This document shows, in pieces, positions 13,752-14,047 of a stretch of 14,047 nucleotides of DNA; position 1 is the stretch's first letter, and each line of letters begins with the position of its first letter. Source of the stretch: Verrucomicrobiota bacterium (GTDB taxonomy: Bacteria; Verrucomicrobiota; Verrucomicrobiia; Limisphaerales; AV2); contig QHPW01000284.1 of assembly GCA_003219675.1 (NCBI GenBank), positions 489 through 14,535 of the forward strand, read 5' to 3'. A program made the position numbers and the translations under genes. The notes below the pieces were generated by a model. It was not told the DNA's origin and did not search any database. It saw only the letters and a program-made list of their open reading frames with translations.

Positions 13752-14047
13752 TCAACTCGCGGATTCGGCCGACAAATCAAACCGTTCAAACAACCGGCCC
13801 ATCCACCAAATGGCCAGGGCAGCTTCCGCCGCCAGAACGATGGCCGCCGCCACCGCGGCCAGCGGCACGGCCGCGATCATGCCGACGAGGACCTTCGCCA
13901 GGAAGAACGCCAATCCGAACAATGCGGCGGACGGCACCAGAGCGAAAGCGAAAACCAGCACCGATCCCAGCATGAAAATCAGGCGCTGGCCAAGGACCTC
14001 GATTCCGCCGACGCGCTCCCGCCCGATCTGCACCCAGGAGGGGAAAA
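13752..14047 (-). CDS. Integral membrane protein, C-terminal part (5'-partial)
   Basis: The frame is open through the right edge, so the beginning is missing. The GTG at 14033 is only the first possible start in view, and in-frame codons before it (FPSW) fit a continuing protein. The visible part holds about two to three hydrophobic spans: LIFMLGSVLVFAFALVPSAA, then LFGLAFFLAKVLVGMIAAVP, then AAVAAAIVLAAEAALAIWWM. It ends with a soluble tail GRLFERFDLSAE. The RERVGGIEVLGQR segment before the first span and the RLFERFDLSAE tail recall putative ABC-exporter membrane proteins, but this is a weak recollection. It could be a transport component for the downstream glycan run; that is inference only. 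Confidence 0.6.
   Translation of the reverse strand, partial: FPSWVQIGRERVGGIEVLGQRLIFMLGSVLVFAFALVPSAALFGLAFFLAKVLVGMIAAVPLAAVAAAIVLAAEAALAIWWMGRLFERFDLSAESAS

Overview
The window is GC-rich, densely coded bacterial DNA. It carries mostly chromosomal-type housekeeping and cell-envelope genes, and I see no phage, plasmid or transposase genes. The gene style and the intergenic palindromic repeats remind me of Verrucomicrobiota. That placement is inference from memory, not something the sequence proves.

Layout from left to right. (1) Positions 3-539 (+) hold the C-terminal part of an NAD(P)-dependent epimerase/NDUFA9-like SDR protein, cut by the window edge. (2) Positions 540-1116 have no gene. 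They are filled by a mosaic array of different GC-rich hairpins, separated by about 50-bp units whose ends are GGTTCATGG and CCATGAACC. The array lies between convergent genes. (3) Positions 1117-3900 (-) are a compact four-gene operon transcribed leftward: ispF (isoprenoid precursor synthesis), a small unknown protein, a class I glutamine-amidotransferase-like C26 hydrolase, and a sigma-54-dependent response regulator. The regulator is broken: an internal out-of-frame deletion removes about 28 codons of its AAA+ domain. (4) Positions 4037-5674 (+), divergent from ispF, encode a complete thiamine-diphosphate 2-oxoacid decarboxylase of the pyruvate/indolepyruvate decarboxylase family, with all expected catalytic residues. 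(5) Positions 5718-13614 (-) form a long leftward run of tightly spaced genes for glycan or glycolipid assembly. In order of transcription they are two tandem paralogous CgeB-like glycosyltransferases, a GT4 glycosyltransferase, a LmbE/PIG-L deacetylase, a WcaL-like GT4 glycosyltransferase, two methyltransferase fusion proteins sharing an unusual C-terminal domain, and an unknown protein. (6) Positions 13752-14047 (-) are the C-terminal end of a membrane protein cut by the right edge.

The glycan run is probably one transcription unit: several junctions are 4-nt ATGA overlaps or 1-4 nt gaps. Glycosyltransferases plus an N-acetylglucosaminyl deacetylase and sugar- or lipid-type methyltransferases suggest assembly and decoration of a surface polysaccharide or glycoconjugate. 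No flippase, polymerase or ABC transporter with recognisable motifs is inside the window, so the product cannot be named.

The most notable points are the hairpin mosaic array at 541-1092; the shared C-terminal domain (GPP and FWWLD motifs) attached to two different methyltransferase types in neighbouring genes; and two apparent gene lesions, a single-base loss near 7825 and a larger deletion near 1501-1518. Each lesion could be genuine decay or an assembly error.
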